From Laetiporus sulphureus 93-53 (Eukaryota > Basidiomycota > Agaricomycetes > Polyporales > Laetiporaceae): 64,000 nucleotides of DNA. This document shows, piece after piece, positions 10,860 through 22,334 of the stretch. The stretch is taken from contig NW_024468566.1 in NCBI RefSeq assembly GCF_001632365.1, positions 176,320 through 240,319 of the forward strand, written 5' to 3'. How positions within the stretch are numbered: position 1 is the first letter of the stretch; each line of letters starts with the position of its first letter. The position numbers and the translations under genes are program-made. The notes beneath the pieces are model-generated. The model did no database searches. It was given only the letters and a program-made list of their open reading frames with translations, and was not told the DNA's origin.

Positions 10860-12660
10860 TGAAGTGCCACTGCACTCGACCATCCATAGGTGTCCTCTTC
10901 AATCAATCGGTTGCTTGCACTTGCATCTATCTGCACCGTGACAGGCGTGCTCGCTCCAATCTATCCCCAACAGGCTACGCGCTCGAAGGATTTACATTCG
11001 GCTCTTATGAGAGCGCCATCACACGCTCGCGAGTCTCCAGCTCACGATGTACGGGCGACCAACAACTGTATTCTCCAGCCAAAGCGCACGGCCGGTAATC
11101 TAGGGAGATCGGCTCGCAATGACGACGTGCGCACCATACCTTGCTCGCTTTCCGATGACCGCTCTCGCCTTCCCGCCGCTCCCCACAGGTCGGAGCGCAC
11201 ACCCTCTGGACTCGTGCGATCACTAGACGCGTCAGTGCTGGGCCGTATGCATCGTATGTCCGCATTTGAACACTGTGCCAACGGATATCTTGAGCATGTT
11301 TCTGTCAGAACGGCCGTGAGCATTCCCAACGACAACACTCCCAACGATACACGAGCCCTTCCATCATATGTGTCGAGCACTGGGTCTCCTGTAGCGCGCC
11401 GCATAGACACGAATGCACCCGCTGCTTCGAGGCTTCTTCTGCTGGCACGTCCGGCCCCACCACCTTCAATCATCGCTTTCGCTCACCTGAAGCATGTGGC
11501 AGTCCTTGCGGGGGGTCAATGTACCATCACCGGACATGCACCGGACCTACGTCTGTACGAATATTACTGACATGTTCAGATTGATTCTTGTAAATCAACG
11601 ACCCTGACCTTCTCTAGACCAGATACGATGGTCGACCTTTGCGAGACGCACGCTTGTCTGGATGTGCGCATACAGTCTTGGCCGACTGTCACCATGAGAA
11701 CGGGCATAAATCCATTCCATAAGGTGCACGAGCGCTGCCAGGCGTAAGAACGCATCCAGACATGGTATATCCCACACGCTCGAACTCCACATCATAAAAC
11801 CAATCGCACGAACGTACCGTCTGTAAGTCACCGTCCGAACGTCCCTCGCTCGCCGCTGACGCCATTCTCCGAGAAGACGCGCATCGCAGACCTGCCCCAT
11901 TGAGTTGCGTGTGGTGAAGCTCTGACGCAGACACCAAGCTCGCTGACCGCCCTCGCATGATCAGCTTCGCACAACACTCGCTCGCTGCTCACATTCGTGG
12001 ACATCAAGACCGGAACCGGACCAGTCCTTGCTCGTGGCCTCGCCTCGCGCCACTGGCGACAGGCGGCAAAGCCTTCGAATGGATGAAGAGATATATTGAG
12101 AAGATTGGGGAGAAGGCTGAGGGATACAACGGACTAGAGATAATGGAATTAATAGACAAAATTAGATCGTACGAATCGGCGCGTACTGCAAACCACCTGT
12201 GCACGGTGGCAGGGCCTCGAGCGGTTGAGCGGTCGTGAGAGTGCCAATCACCATATGCCGGCAACGGAACTACGCTCAGAGCCGTTTGAGCTAGTCGACC
12301 GCCCGACGCGGAACGCGTACGGCCAGTGAAGCTTGAAAGATGAGCATGAAACTCACCGACGAGATGCACTATCCACCGCACAACAATATCGTTCACCATC
12401 CTGCTCACTACTGACCGACTTTGTGGTCATTAATGTGGGTACGGTAAAATGGCGGGGTTGCGATGGGCCGCTCTCGTAATCGGGCTACGCCACGGATGCA
12501 CAGACAGGTGGGGTCGTGCATTTGGATTTGAGCGATGGCATGATGCGAGCGGAGAGTTGTACAAACAGAAAGCGCAGGACGCATAGCGTACGATGGACAG
12601 TGTGATCAGGAGAGGGTTTACGCGCCACAGCGCCTGGGACGCCCGACTCTAGCCACAACG
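10860..12660. other. Spacer of tandem unit 2
   Basis: Related to spacer 1 (about 6340-7500). The frames at 10890-11570 (plus) and 11042-11473 (minus) overlap the shared repeat and are not conserved between units, so I do not treat them as genes. Confidence 0.55.
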
Positions 12661-12762
12661 CCACACATTCAACTCTCCTCGTAGAACACTGCCATCGCAA
12701 AGCCAACTTTACCCACAATATCACAACAGGAACGTGGTGAAAAATCACCTTCGCTCGAGCAA

Positions 12763-14541
12763 ATGAGTACATTGGACCTGATCAAGACATTGTCTTCCAG
12801 GCTCGAGCAAGGTGACGCTCGCCAACAGTGTGTCTCTGTCCGCCCTGACTGTATCATTATCCATACTGATCTTGATTTCATTGCGTTCAGCATAGTTCAT
12901 GTCAGTAGGGTTTGCTTCCAATCTAGCTCAACAGACTGATATAACGGCATATAGCTCAAGGATCTTGAAGGGCTGGCCAAGGTAGCCGAGACTATGGTTC
13001 GCGCTATCTGGCGCGAGCAGAACGCCCACATCGCGATCAACCGTTTTCCTCCGGAAGTGCTCCGGGAGATATTTATGACGACCTGCACCGTCAAGCTGGC
13101 TGAATACAGATTTGCATACTATGAATGCAGCGACATAACGACCGTCTGGAACCCAACTTGGATTGACAAGGGCAGAGCAGTCAGTCTCATGCTTGTCTGC
13201 CATCACTGGAAAGAGATCACCTTGGGGGTTCGGGAGCTCTGGAATGGCATTGAGACATATTGGGAATGTAACGATCGTATCTTGCTAAAGAGATCCGGTC
13301 GAGGCCCGCTCAAGGTGCTGGCTTTTGACGAATTGGAACCCTCTTGTGCTGTTGCGCATGCTCTCCAAAATGTGGAGCATTCATCCCGAATCCAAGAGTT
13401 GTACTGGATATCGGGCTCAGCACGTGAGGACCTCCGAATGCCAGCACCCTCACTGAGGTCTCTTGCATTGCAAGGTGACTGGAATCATATGCCAGATGTA
13501 TCACTCAAACTCTTCGACAACCACACCCCATGTCTGGAACGCCTGTCACTGTCATATATGAAATGGCTGCCCAGCAATGCGTTCGCCAAACTGACATTCT
13601 TGGCTCTCGAAGATTGCCGTGTATCTAAAGCTCCCATCAAATTACGCATCTTGCTTGCTGGAACACCGAACCTAGTCGATCTCGTCCTGCGACATGTTTA
13701 CGACCCGCACGTTCGAGCGGAAACAGAGGCTGCGGACATGAAGCCCGTGTCGCTGACTCAGTTGCGCCGGTTACTGATCGATCATGTGAAGCCCGATGAC
13801 ATCGATTATGTCTTCCGGGACGCTCAGCTAAACAAAGACCTGTCCATCTCGATCAAAAATATATATTGGCGTTATGAAGAGCGGCGACTTTTGGAAGGGG
13901 TGTCCAGTTGGTCGTTGAACGCCTTGAAGCAACCCAAACAACTGCATCTTCAGCAGCACATCGCCATCGTCACCGGAGCCTCTTCTGGTCTCCGTTTCCA
14001 GGTCGAGAGAAGCATGACTCTGGAAGATTGGGCTGAATTCAACTGGCCACGGATTCTTCCCCTTTCCAGCATCTCGCACTTGTGCATGTTCGAGTTGGAC
14101 GCATACAAGGAGCCCGGTCTTGAACATGTTCGCAACCTTCTTAGGCAGATGACCGCACTTGAGACACTATCCGTCAACATTGAGGGTCTGACGAAGGTCC
14201 TCGACGCACTCACACTCTCCCGAGATCCAACCGACCCGCCTCTCTGTCCCGCACTGACGACGCTACGCATCGCCATCCGGAAAGATAGTGATTGTGACAT
14301 CATCCTAGACTCGGTGCTCCCACACCGTGCACAGCTTAGCATCAAGCACCTTTATATCGGGCTGATCGATCCTCAGCCTAGTCACGAACACTGGAGACCT
14401 CGTCAGACTGTGAAGGACCAGCTGCATGGCAAATTCGAGTCGGTGAAATTCGAGACGCTGTTGTATGATAAGGCATATAACATTACTTTGCCGCTGGTTT
14501 GCGATGGGGAGGCGCATCGTTTGTGGCCGCGCTGGCTTTAG
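12763..14541 (+). CDS. F-box/LRR protein, copy 3, original start codon lost, 574 aa
   Basis: Third paralogue. At the conserved initiation site the ATG has become ATA (12718-12720), so translation must begin downstream. The next in-frame ATG, 12763, gives exon 1 12763-12900, intron 12901-12954 (54 bp), exon 2 12955-14541. The F-box (INRFPPEVLREIFMTT, then LMLVCHHWKEITLGVRELW) and LRR-like body are intact, so a working protein missing only 15 N-terminal residues is possible. If neither that ATG nor exon 1 is used, ATG 12994 gives 515 aa with a complete F-box. Exon 1 has drifted most here (SVRPDCIIIHTDLDFIAFS), fitting relaxed constraint after loss of the start. Confidence 0.75.
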
Positions 14542-14807
14542 GTGTTATGTGATGGAGATGACGTGAATTGCGGTGAGACCAAACGCACGCTCATGCCATC
14601 AGGGTTCCCATCTCGGTCGCTCACCGCTTGTTACCAGAGTCAGTAATTCCGACGCTTACATAGCGGACATGTATCAGAGAGGAAAAGAATACGTTTATTA
14701 TGCTACGGCAGATGTCAACCCTTGTGCAAGCGAATGCAGGCCTTGAACTGTGATGTAAAGAATGTCGTGACTACGTGCTAGCCCTCCACCGTGACAATCG
14801 CATGCAC

Positions 14808-15295
14808 TCAGCCGCTGTCCATGCATGATGCCGTCCGTGGAATTCGTGGCTGCGATGTGCCTGCCTCAGGATGTCTGATTCTATCATGCAGGTCACTGAC
14901 CTGCCAAGTTATCCAGGCTGGAGGTGCTGTTCAGAAGGACGTACGCATCATCCATGCACTGCGCGAACTCGCCATTCATACATGCCTCCTCGTTACCTGT
15001 AGGTGGTATTCCATCAGTACGTTCGTGTGAATGGCGGCAGCTCATTGGTGAAGCTCGAGTCCTCCTTCAATGAGGTGAACTCGACGTCCTGCTACCGCGC
15101 CTGCTGTCTATTCGTGAGGATGAAGTTGCCGTTGCGTACCGCAGACATGACGGTTGCACTCACATTCATCGTTGCAACTGAGCACATGGCCGAAGATGAT
15201 GCGACCACTACGAGCGACGACGCGCTCGAAGAGCTGCCGCCCATTACGCCACCCATCGTCTCCACGTCCGACTCAGTCTTGCGGGTGATCGACAT
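14808..15295 (-). pseudogene. Cys-rich gene of the array, copy 3, decayed
   Basis: Same organisation as the relic at 10257-10837: a Ser-rich exon (GGSSSSASSLVVVASSSAM), a short GTACGC...ACAG intron, then an exon interrupted by an in-frame TAG (QAR-stop-QDVEFTSLKEDSSF). It keeps the following intron, lost in copy 2, and an exon EEACMNGEFAQCMDDAYVL. The tail has further stops. Confidence 0.5.
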
Positions 15296-15708
15296 TCTGC
15301 TGCTGCCACTTTATGAGTGAAAATCCATAGCAATCCGGGCCAGAGCTGCAGCTCTGGACACGCACGAATTCCACATCATGAAACCAATCGCATGGACGTA
15401 CCGTCTGTAAATCATGGTCCGAACGTCCCTCGCTCGTCGTTGATGCCGTTTCCCGAGCAGACGCGCATCACAGACCTGCCATGTCGAGTTGCGCGCGCCA
15501 ACAACCCTGCCACAAGCCAGCTTCGCAGAACACCTGCTTGTTGCTTACATTCGTGGAGGTAGGATCGGAAGACGAGGCGAGAAAGGGGGAGACGGGATAT
15601 ACGGGTCCGTCGAGGAGCCCGTTGCGCGCCGATACTAGCCTGTATATCCGGGAGAGACAGGCGTTCAATATTCATGTGCGGACAAAAAAAGCCGAGGAAT
15701 GCACGAAC

Positions 15709-17474
15709 CTAGTAGAGCTGGACGCCTTCCAAGGTGTTCTTGATGTGCGGCTCGAGCGCGTACCACGCGGTTGCGAACGTAACGTCAGTCTCGTCGGTCA
15801 AGCCGCCGCCGCCGGTGAGCAGGGCGACGATTCGACCCTTTCTGTCAAAGATGATGGAACCCGAGTCGCCGCCCTCGGAGAAGGCTCCGCGCCCGCCGTA
15901 GGGCACAATGGTGGTCTCGAACGAGGTAAAAGCGATATCGTAGAAGTCGTAGTGGCGGACGAGGGACTTGAGCCCATTAAGCCAGCCGACGGTGGTGCCA
16001 GTGGTCAAGCCGTTCTTGATTACAGGCATGGCGAGGCCGCCGCGGCCGTTGCGCTGCGTGGGTTGGCGCATTTCGCTCTCGGGTACGACATCGAAGATTG
16101 GGAGCAGGCCGTCCTGCGGGTACGCGTAGCCAGCGCGGTCGGCAGCCCAGGGATACATTAGTTCCCGGAAGGATTCCTTGTCGATCTTGCCCCCTGTGCG
16201 ATAAAGTATAAGTAATTGATTAGCAAGATGGGAGACGTGCCGATGTAGACCTTGTTACCCTTGAAGTTGGCCCAGTCGAAGGCATCGTCGCTGAGCTCGA
16301 CGACGGTCCTATCGATAGTGAACCCCTCGGGCCCGGAGGAGACGCCGACCAGGTCGGCGTGCAGGACATGGCCGATAACTCGCTTGTTCGTGGTGAGCAT
16401 CGTCTTGGCGACACGGGTGTGGAGGCGGTCCAGCTGCTCTGTCTTCGGTCGAGTTGGTCACTTTCTCCCGCTCGCGCCGGAGCGCGCTGGCGATCCTCTG
16501 GGGGTCTCCTGTGCCATCGGCCTCCTGCTGCTGCAGCCGCTCGATGTTCTCCTCCGCCTTCGTGGTGATCTCCTGCAGCGTACCGATCCTAGACTCGATC
16601 TGCGTGATGGCGTCCTCGAAGCCCTTTTCGCCTAGGACGATGATCTCCTCGCGATGCCTGCTGCTGGCCTTTTCCGTCAAACCCCGCGGGGGCGAACGAC
16701 ATGGGCCGCGGTCAGAGCGAGGACGCGGTCGCTGCCGCCTCCGCGGCGGAGGAATAGGCTGGCGGTACCCTCGTAGTGGGGCTTCTTGAGGGGCGCGATG
16801 GCGACGGGAAGGATAGACGCGAAAGGAGAGGCGAACTCGGTGATGACCCCGTCGACGAGGGGGTTGAGGGACATCAGTTTAGGGCCGATACCCGAAAAGC
16901 TCGTCTTCCATTCCCAGACGGCAACCTCGATCTCGGGGAAGCCAGCATTATCAAGGATGGTGCCCTTGATGTGGTCGGCAGCGGTCTTGGCATTGTCGAA
17001 GGTGACAGAGTCGGGCTCCATGCCGATGGTCATGAGGAGAGGGCAGAAGGGTTCCTTGGCCCCTTGGTTTCCCCAGCCGAAGCCCGTGACGGCGGTGAAC
17101 GGCATCTGGTGTTCGCTGAGGCATGCCTTCACATCCTCGAGGATACTGGGCCAGGAGTCAGTGATGGGATGGTTGTAGACCGGGTAGAGCTGACGAAGGA
17201 ACGGTTGCGCCTCCGGACCGCCCCCAGGCGTGGGCCAGCGAGAGCCCGTCTTTTAGAGGAACGGGGACCCGCTGATGGTTCAGTAGGTGTCGGTGAACGC
17301 GTCGGGATAGTCTGCTACGATGCGTGCCCGTCGTCCAGGGTCGATGTCGGGCTTGTCAAACCCGATGGCAGTAAGCGATTGCATGTCAGGCTTCGCCACA
17401 GCCCCAGCGACAGCGATAGATGCGCACTGTCTGATGAAGAGCGGATCGATGGTGGGGAGATTAACAACTGACAC
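15709..17474 (-). pseudogene. Trypsin-like serine protease domain protein, multiply disrupted
   Basis: Read on the minus strand, this matches a protein family I know from agaricomycetes: an N-terminal region (FDKPDIDPGRRARIVADYPD), a PGGGPEAQPFLRQLYPVYNH block, then a chymotrypsin-fold domain. The catalytic His is in LALTAAHV (about 16700) and the Ser in GGDSGSIIFD (about 15850). Lesions: in-frame TGA at 17280-17282 (after DAFTDTY), in-frame TAA at 17253-17255, a frameshift just after TAAHVVRP (about 16690), and another near 16450 before LDRLHTRVAKTM. The intron ending at GCACAG near 16196 starts with GC instead of GT. The 5' end is unclear because only GTG or internal ATG starts are available. 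Absent from the other tandem units. Confidence 0.75.
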
Positions 17475-17712
17475 TGGGTAGGAACGGTCAGTAACGAGGA
17501 CAGTGATAGATCAAACGGAAGGGCTTACTTGTGGATTGTTGTACTGGTGTATGTGAGAGAGCTAGCGTGAAAGTAGATAAAAGCGTTTGTTGGTTGAAGG
17601 GAGGGCGGGATATCAGGCCGCTTTTATATTAGCGCCAACGCCACCTTGCCAACTCCTGCCGCTTCAACTCTCCTGGCAGAACACTGCCATCGCAAGCTCA
17701 ACTTCACCGACA

Positions 17713-19581
17713 ATGTCACGTCAGGAAAGTGGTAACAAGATACTTCCGCTCGATAAAATGACCGCGTCGGACTTGATAAAGATGCGGTTTTCTAAGCTCG
17801 AGGAAAGAGACACTCGCCAACGGTGTGTCCCTGCCCATCCCGATTGCATCATTATACATACTGACGACGACTCCGTTGTATGCAGCGTACGTGAGGTCAG
17901 TAACCTTTGCTCCCAATCTAGCTCAACACATTGATCTAACAGCATACAGCTCGAGCATCTTGAAGAGCTGATCAAGGCAGCCGAGATTGCTTCGGTTCAG
18001 GCTGAGCAGCAGCGCGACCTGAATAGGATTATGAATGCCCGCGTCGCGATCAACCGTTTTCCTGTCGAAGTGCTCCAGAATATATTCGTGATGAGCTGCA
18101 CCTTCACGCTACCCGGACGCAAATATTCATACTATCGATGCAACGACATAATCACCGTCTGGAACCCAACTTGGATTCACATGGCCAGAGCAGTCCGTCT
18201 CATGTGTGTCTGCCATCATTGGAATAAGATCGCCTTGGGAACCCGGGGGCTCTGGAATTGCATCGAACCAGTCCAAGGTAATGGAGATCATGTCTTGCTG
18301 GAGAGGTCCATTCGAGGCCCGCTCAAGGTTCTGGTGTCGCAACTCAAATTGGAACCCCATTATGCTGTTGCGCACGCTCTCCAAAATGTGGAGTATTCAT
18401 CCCGAATTCAAGAGTTGTACTGGATACTTCCCTCGGAACATGAGAATGGAGAATATCTTCGAAAATATTTTCGAATGCCAGCGCCCTTTCTGAGGTCTCT
18501 TGCGTTGCACGGTGACTGGAATCCTATGCCAGATGGATCGCTCAAACTCTTCGACAACCACATCCCATGTCTGGAACGCCTGTCACTATCAGATGTGAAT
18601 TGGCTGCCCAGCAATGCATTCACCAAACTGACATTCTTGGCTCTCAACTATTGCAACGTGCCCAAAGCTCCGATCAAATTACGCGGCTTGCTTGCTGGAA
18701 CGCCAAACCTAGTCGATCTCATCCTGCGAAATATAGCCGACATTAGCTTGCCACGAGTCCGATTGGAAATTGATGCTGCGGACATGAAGCTTGTGTCGCT
18801 CCCTCGGTTGCGCCGGTTACTGATCAAGGATATGTGGGCCGATGATATCGAATATGTCTTCCGGGACGCTCAGCTGAATGAAGACGTGTCCGTCTCAATC
18901 AAACATATGAACAAGCGTGATGATGGCCGTCAAATGTTGGAATCGGTATTCACTTGGTCACTGAATGCCTTGAAGCAGCCGAAAGGACTGCATTTTCGGC
19001 AAGACCTCGTCATCGTCGCTGGAGCCTCTTCTGGTCTCCGTTTCGAGGTCGAGAGAGGCATGACCCTGGAGGATTGGATCACATTCAACGGGTTACAGAT
19101 GCTATCCCTTTCCAGCATCTCTCACCTATGCACGTTTGAGCGGGACACATGCAGAGTGCCGGGTCTTGAACGTGTCCGCAACCTTCTTAGGCAGATGACC
19201 GCACTCGAGACATTGTCCGTCAACATTGAGAGCCTGACGAAGATTGTCGATGCGCTGGCACTCTTCCGAGATCCAACCGACCCGCCTCTCTGTCCCGCAC
19301 TGACGACGCTACGTATCGCCATCCGTTATGAAAGCGACTGTGACATCATCCTAGACTCGGTCCTCCCGCACCGTGCGCAGCTTGGCGTCAAACACCTATA
19401 CGTCGGGCTGATCAATTTTTCGAGCACACACTGGAGACCTCGTCAAGCTGTAAAGGACCAACTGGATGGCAACTTCGAGTCGGTGAATTTTGAGGCACTA
19501 TGGAATGATAAGGCATACAACATTAGTTTGCCGCTGGTTTGCAAGGAGAACGTGTACGCTTTGTGGCCGCCCTGGCTTTAG
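17713..19581 (+). CDS. F-box/LRR protein, copy 4, two exons, 604 aa
   Basis: Last member of the array and intact. Exon 1 is 17713-17895, intron 17896-17949 (54 bp), exon 2 17950-19581. The exon 1 product ends CIIIHTDDDSVVCSVRE. Exon 2 has a longer linker than its siblings (IASVQAEQQRDLNRIMNARV) before the F-box INRFPVEVLQNIF, and the second half LMCVCHHWNKIALGTRGLW. LRR-like segments follow, and the C-terminus is the family's LWPPWL. Likely role: SCF adaptor, substrate unknown. It is the most diverged paralogue and lacks the shared downstream spacer, so it is probably the edge of the array. Confidence 0.85.
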
Positions 19582-19938
19582 ATATTACTTAGACAAGAGA
19601 TCACAATGATACATTCTGGCACCCCGAGGTACGGATGAAGTACACTAGCTGTAAGTGTTCGTGAAAGCATCGAACCGATGATTAGTAATTGACATAAATC
19701 ACGCAGAAATATTACTCTCGTGATCGTCCCTTTGCACTGTGTTTCGATTGTCCTAACGAACAACACTATGCAGACAATGCTAGTCGTGTTGCACATCAGT
19801 GCAATATTTTCTTATTAGCGATCCTCAGATATAACGAGCGTACGAGAAAGTTCAATAATGACATAGATTGTGATGCCAACGCTATACAACAACTACTGTC
19901 CAAGCGATCCGAACCAGTCAGGTGTCTCAGACATAGCA
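19582..19938. other. Intergenic between convergent genes
   Basis: No open frame with a motif. It separates the plus-strand F-box copy 4 from the minus-strand zinc-finger gene and must hold both 3' ends. Confidence 0.5.
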
Positions 19939-21415
19939 TCATCTCTTATGCACGCGCATGTGCTGATTTAGGTTGTCCTGTCTGCTGAAAGTCTTCTCAC
20001 AGTCCGAATAGGGGCATTTATATGCTGTATAGAAGTGAGGACGTGAGCTGCGTACGATGGGACAGACGTACGTTTCTCGTGAGTGTGAATGCTTCTGATG
20101 TGCCTCTTGAGATGCTCGCCTCTTCTGAAGAACTTGCCGCACACGTCGCATTTATAGTCTCGCACTCGCTGCGAACGTTTCATAAAAGACGTCAATCCAC
20201 TCTCTCAATAAATATTAGATAAGAATGGTTCCGTACCTGTTGTACTCCATTCTTCGAGACGACCACAGGAGAGGTAGGCACGCGGCGTCCTCTGCTCTTT
20301 TTCGTCAGGTTGGGTACCGGTGTGGGTATCGTGAGGCGGTGCGAGTCAGGGCGCGATGAGGACGAGGCGGGCGAGACAGTCCGCGTCTTACTGCGAGGGC
20401 GCATGGTGGAGCTGCCTGGCACGAACTCATCATCGCCGCTCGTATAACCATCCGCCATGTCGGAATCATCCTTGTACGACTCGTCACTTTCGATCTGATG
20501 ATCTGAGTCGCTCGCGGAAGAGGAGGAGCTCGTGTAACTTGCGCGGCGCCTTCGCTTTCTCTTCTGGGAGCGACTCCCCGTTGAACCCGTTTCGGCTTGC
20601 AGCGCGTCATCAACCTCAGCAGGCGTTCCTTCACGGACTGGTTGATTATTGCTGAGCAGACTCATTGTGAGAGCGGTTGAAGCAAGGGGATCATTAACGA
20701 GCATGGTAGGATTGATACCGCCAGAGACGTCCACCTGCGGTGATACAGCGTTATCGTCCGACGGCGCACTCAGCTGCCGTGGTGGTATTGCGGGGGAGAG
20801 CTGCTTGGGATCGATGAATTGCGGGAGAGTTGCAGGCTCGGTTGGTGGCTGCGGAAAGGTTTCCACGTAGGTAGGAAACGTGTATGGCGACGAAGAGATC
20901 ATTGTTTGGAGTGGATTGTTCAGGTGCATGGGATAAGGCAAGGGTTCTGCGTTGTACAATGTTCGTGCAAATGAGGTCATGTCAGTATGAACGTTGACTT
21001 GTGGATGTGATAGAAGAGACCGGCGAGATTTCAGTGATAATAGGGAAGTTATGATCTGGCAAACGAACGAAGCCCCGCTCCATTGACTCATCAAGTCGGG
21101 ATGGATGGGTCATCTGCTTCAAAATGACGATCCGAAATGTCCATAGTTCTTTGCGTCTTCACGGTCTCTCTGAAGCCCATATGTCAGCCGGACTCTTTAC
21201 TCACCTTGCAATCTATGAGCCGAGCTCGTGATCGGAGCGGGATAGTGACTCAGATCTATAGGCTGCCCGATAGATTCCCCAGGCTGTCTTTCATACTCCA
21301 TGAATTGCGATATCGGGCCGGAGGAAAGATCAAAATCCTCTGTGGGCGACGAAGTGTGATCTGTATCGATATACTGTTGAGATGACGTGCGAACGTAAGA
21401 TCCGTGGAAGGACAT
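19939..21415 (-). CDS. C2H2 zinc-finger transcription factor, four exons, about 384 aa
   Basis: Predicted nuclear DNA-binding regulator. Exons (minus): 21415-21205, 20997-20237, 20168-20072, 20024-19939; the sum is 1155 nt. The two fingers lie at the extreme C-terminus: YKCDVCGKFFRRGEHLKRH with the linker HEKPYKC, and CPYSDCEKTFSRQDNLNQH, with stop after MRVHKR. The finger pair, recognition helices (RRGEHLKRH, SRQDNLNQH) and position resemble Msn2/Msn4-type stress regulators that read short AGGGG-like sites; this is inference. Before the fingers come a basic stretch QKRKRRRRAS (possible nuclear signal), an acidic Ser-rich region (SDSDHQIESDESYKDDSDM) and a second basic patch KKSRGRR. The first intron (20998-21204, 207 bp) is the least certain part; the other two (68 and 47 bp) have clean borders and split the fingers as expected. 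Confidence 0.87.
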
Positions 21416-21502
21416 GGCGCTACGGTTGGAAGTTTGCGCGGGTATCGACTGGATGTTGGGGCAAGGAGCTGCGATATGAATTTACTAGCTATTTATGAGC
21501 CC

Positions 21503-21511
21503 AATTTTATA
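21503..21511 (-). promoter_or_regulatory. TATA box of the zinc-finger gene
   Basis: The minus strand reads CTATAAAATTGGG about 90 bp upstream of the ATG at 21415, a normal spacing for a fungal core promoter. Confidence 0.55.
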
Positions 21512-22240
21512 GTTTTTTCGGAAGACCTTGAGCAGCGGAGGTGTTCATTCGGAAAGGGGTATGGATATCCGACAAACGATGCATACCCGATGCCGCCAAG
21601 TACTCGTCCGAGTCGGTCGAACATCGAACAATTACTTCTCTCGAGTCCGAGCGGCTTTCGAGCGATCTGACACCAGACATGTCGATCTGCAGAGGCTTTC
21701 ATGACTACACATAAATGGAAAAAAAATAAACACCGGTAGTGCAAGGAAATGCGTCGGAAAATTTGAACTTGATTGGTTGTGATACCAACGTAAGCGCGGG
21801 CCACAACGGTGGAAATTTCCCACGAATGTGTCGCACGGTCCTAATTTGGCAGGCCCTGTTGATGCCGCGCTGCCCTCAGGCTCTCGTCCTCCTCCTCACA
21901 TCAACCCTCGATTACAATTATTTGGATCGTTATTGCGAGCTATGCCTGTGCAGTGTACACCGCAACATTGTTCCCGCAGAGCTGCATGACCCTTCAAGTG
22001 GTTATCAAATGCATAGTTCATCGCAGACGAGCTCGCTTCAGAAGTGCTCTGCGATGACTTTTCCAAGTCAGTTTTGCCAATGGCATGAACAATTCAGCTC
22101 AACTCAGGTGGCTGGCCAAGCCATGTGTGTTATGGCGTTCTCCTACATTCATAATGTTACGATTTTGACCACTCATGGTTCCAGCTAAGGCAACACTGCA
22201 ATGATTCGGAGGTTGACCGGTGACCGCCCACCCCACGCAT
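21512..22240. other. Intergenic between divergent promoters
   Basis: Separates the minus-strand zinc-finger gene from plus-strand gene A. Frames of 149 and 103 codons overlap here without motifs. No supported gene. Confidence 0.5.
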
Positions 22241-22248
22241 CGGCCCAA

Positions 22249-22260
22249 GGGTCATAAAAT
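22249..22260 (+). promoter_or_regulatory. TATA-like element of gene A
   Basis: GGGTCATAAAATG lies about 80 bp upstream of the ATG at 22335. The same GGTCATAAAA precedes the paralogous copy B at 30991, and both are followed by a CATCTTT pyrimidine stretch. Confidence 0.55.
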
Positions 22261-22334
22261 GTCCCAACTCCTCTTTTCCACATCTTTACTTCAGTTCATC
22301 TCGAGTCCAGCCGCTATTCGCGCTTGCATTCAAG

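Larger units (their letters stand above)
3691..19581 (+). repeat. Tandem array of four F-box gene units
   Basis: Four direct repeat units of about 4.2 to 5 kb each carry one F-box/LRR gene (starts near 4019, 8175, 12718, 17713). Upstream, copies 1 and 2 share about 300 bp, including an exact CACGTGTGTCCCACTCGCC segment. Copies 3 and 4 share only the last 60-90 bp (AGAACACTGCCATCGCAA). Downstream of copies 1 to 3 the spacers are also related, for example the GAGAAGTACGTATTTTATGC block near 5995 and 10135 and the CGTCTGTAAGT block near 7227, 11817 and 15402. Copy 4 has no such tail. Spacer 3 contains an extra protease pseudogene. This is a segmental tandem duplication followed by divergence. 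Confidence 0.85.

Noticed and set aside
20998..21204. Short 35-bp first intron in the zinc-finger gene ending at CTTCAG
   Set aside because: Too short, and every frame after it meets a stop. The 207-bp intron ending CACAAG restores the frame.
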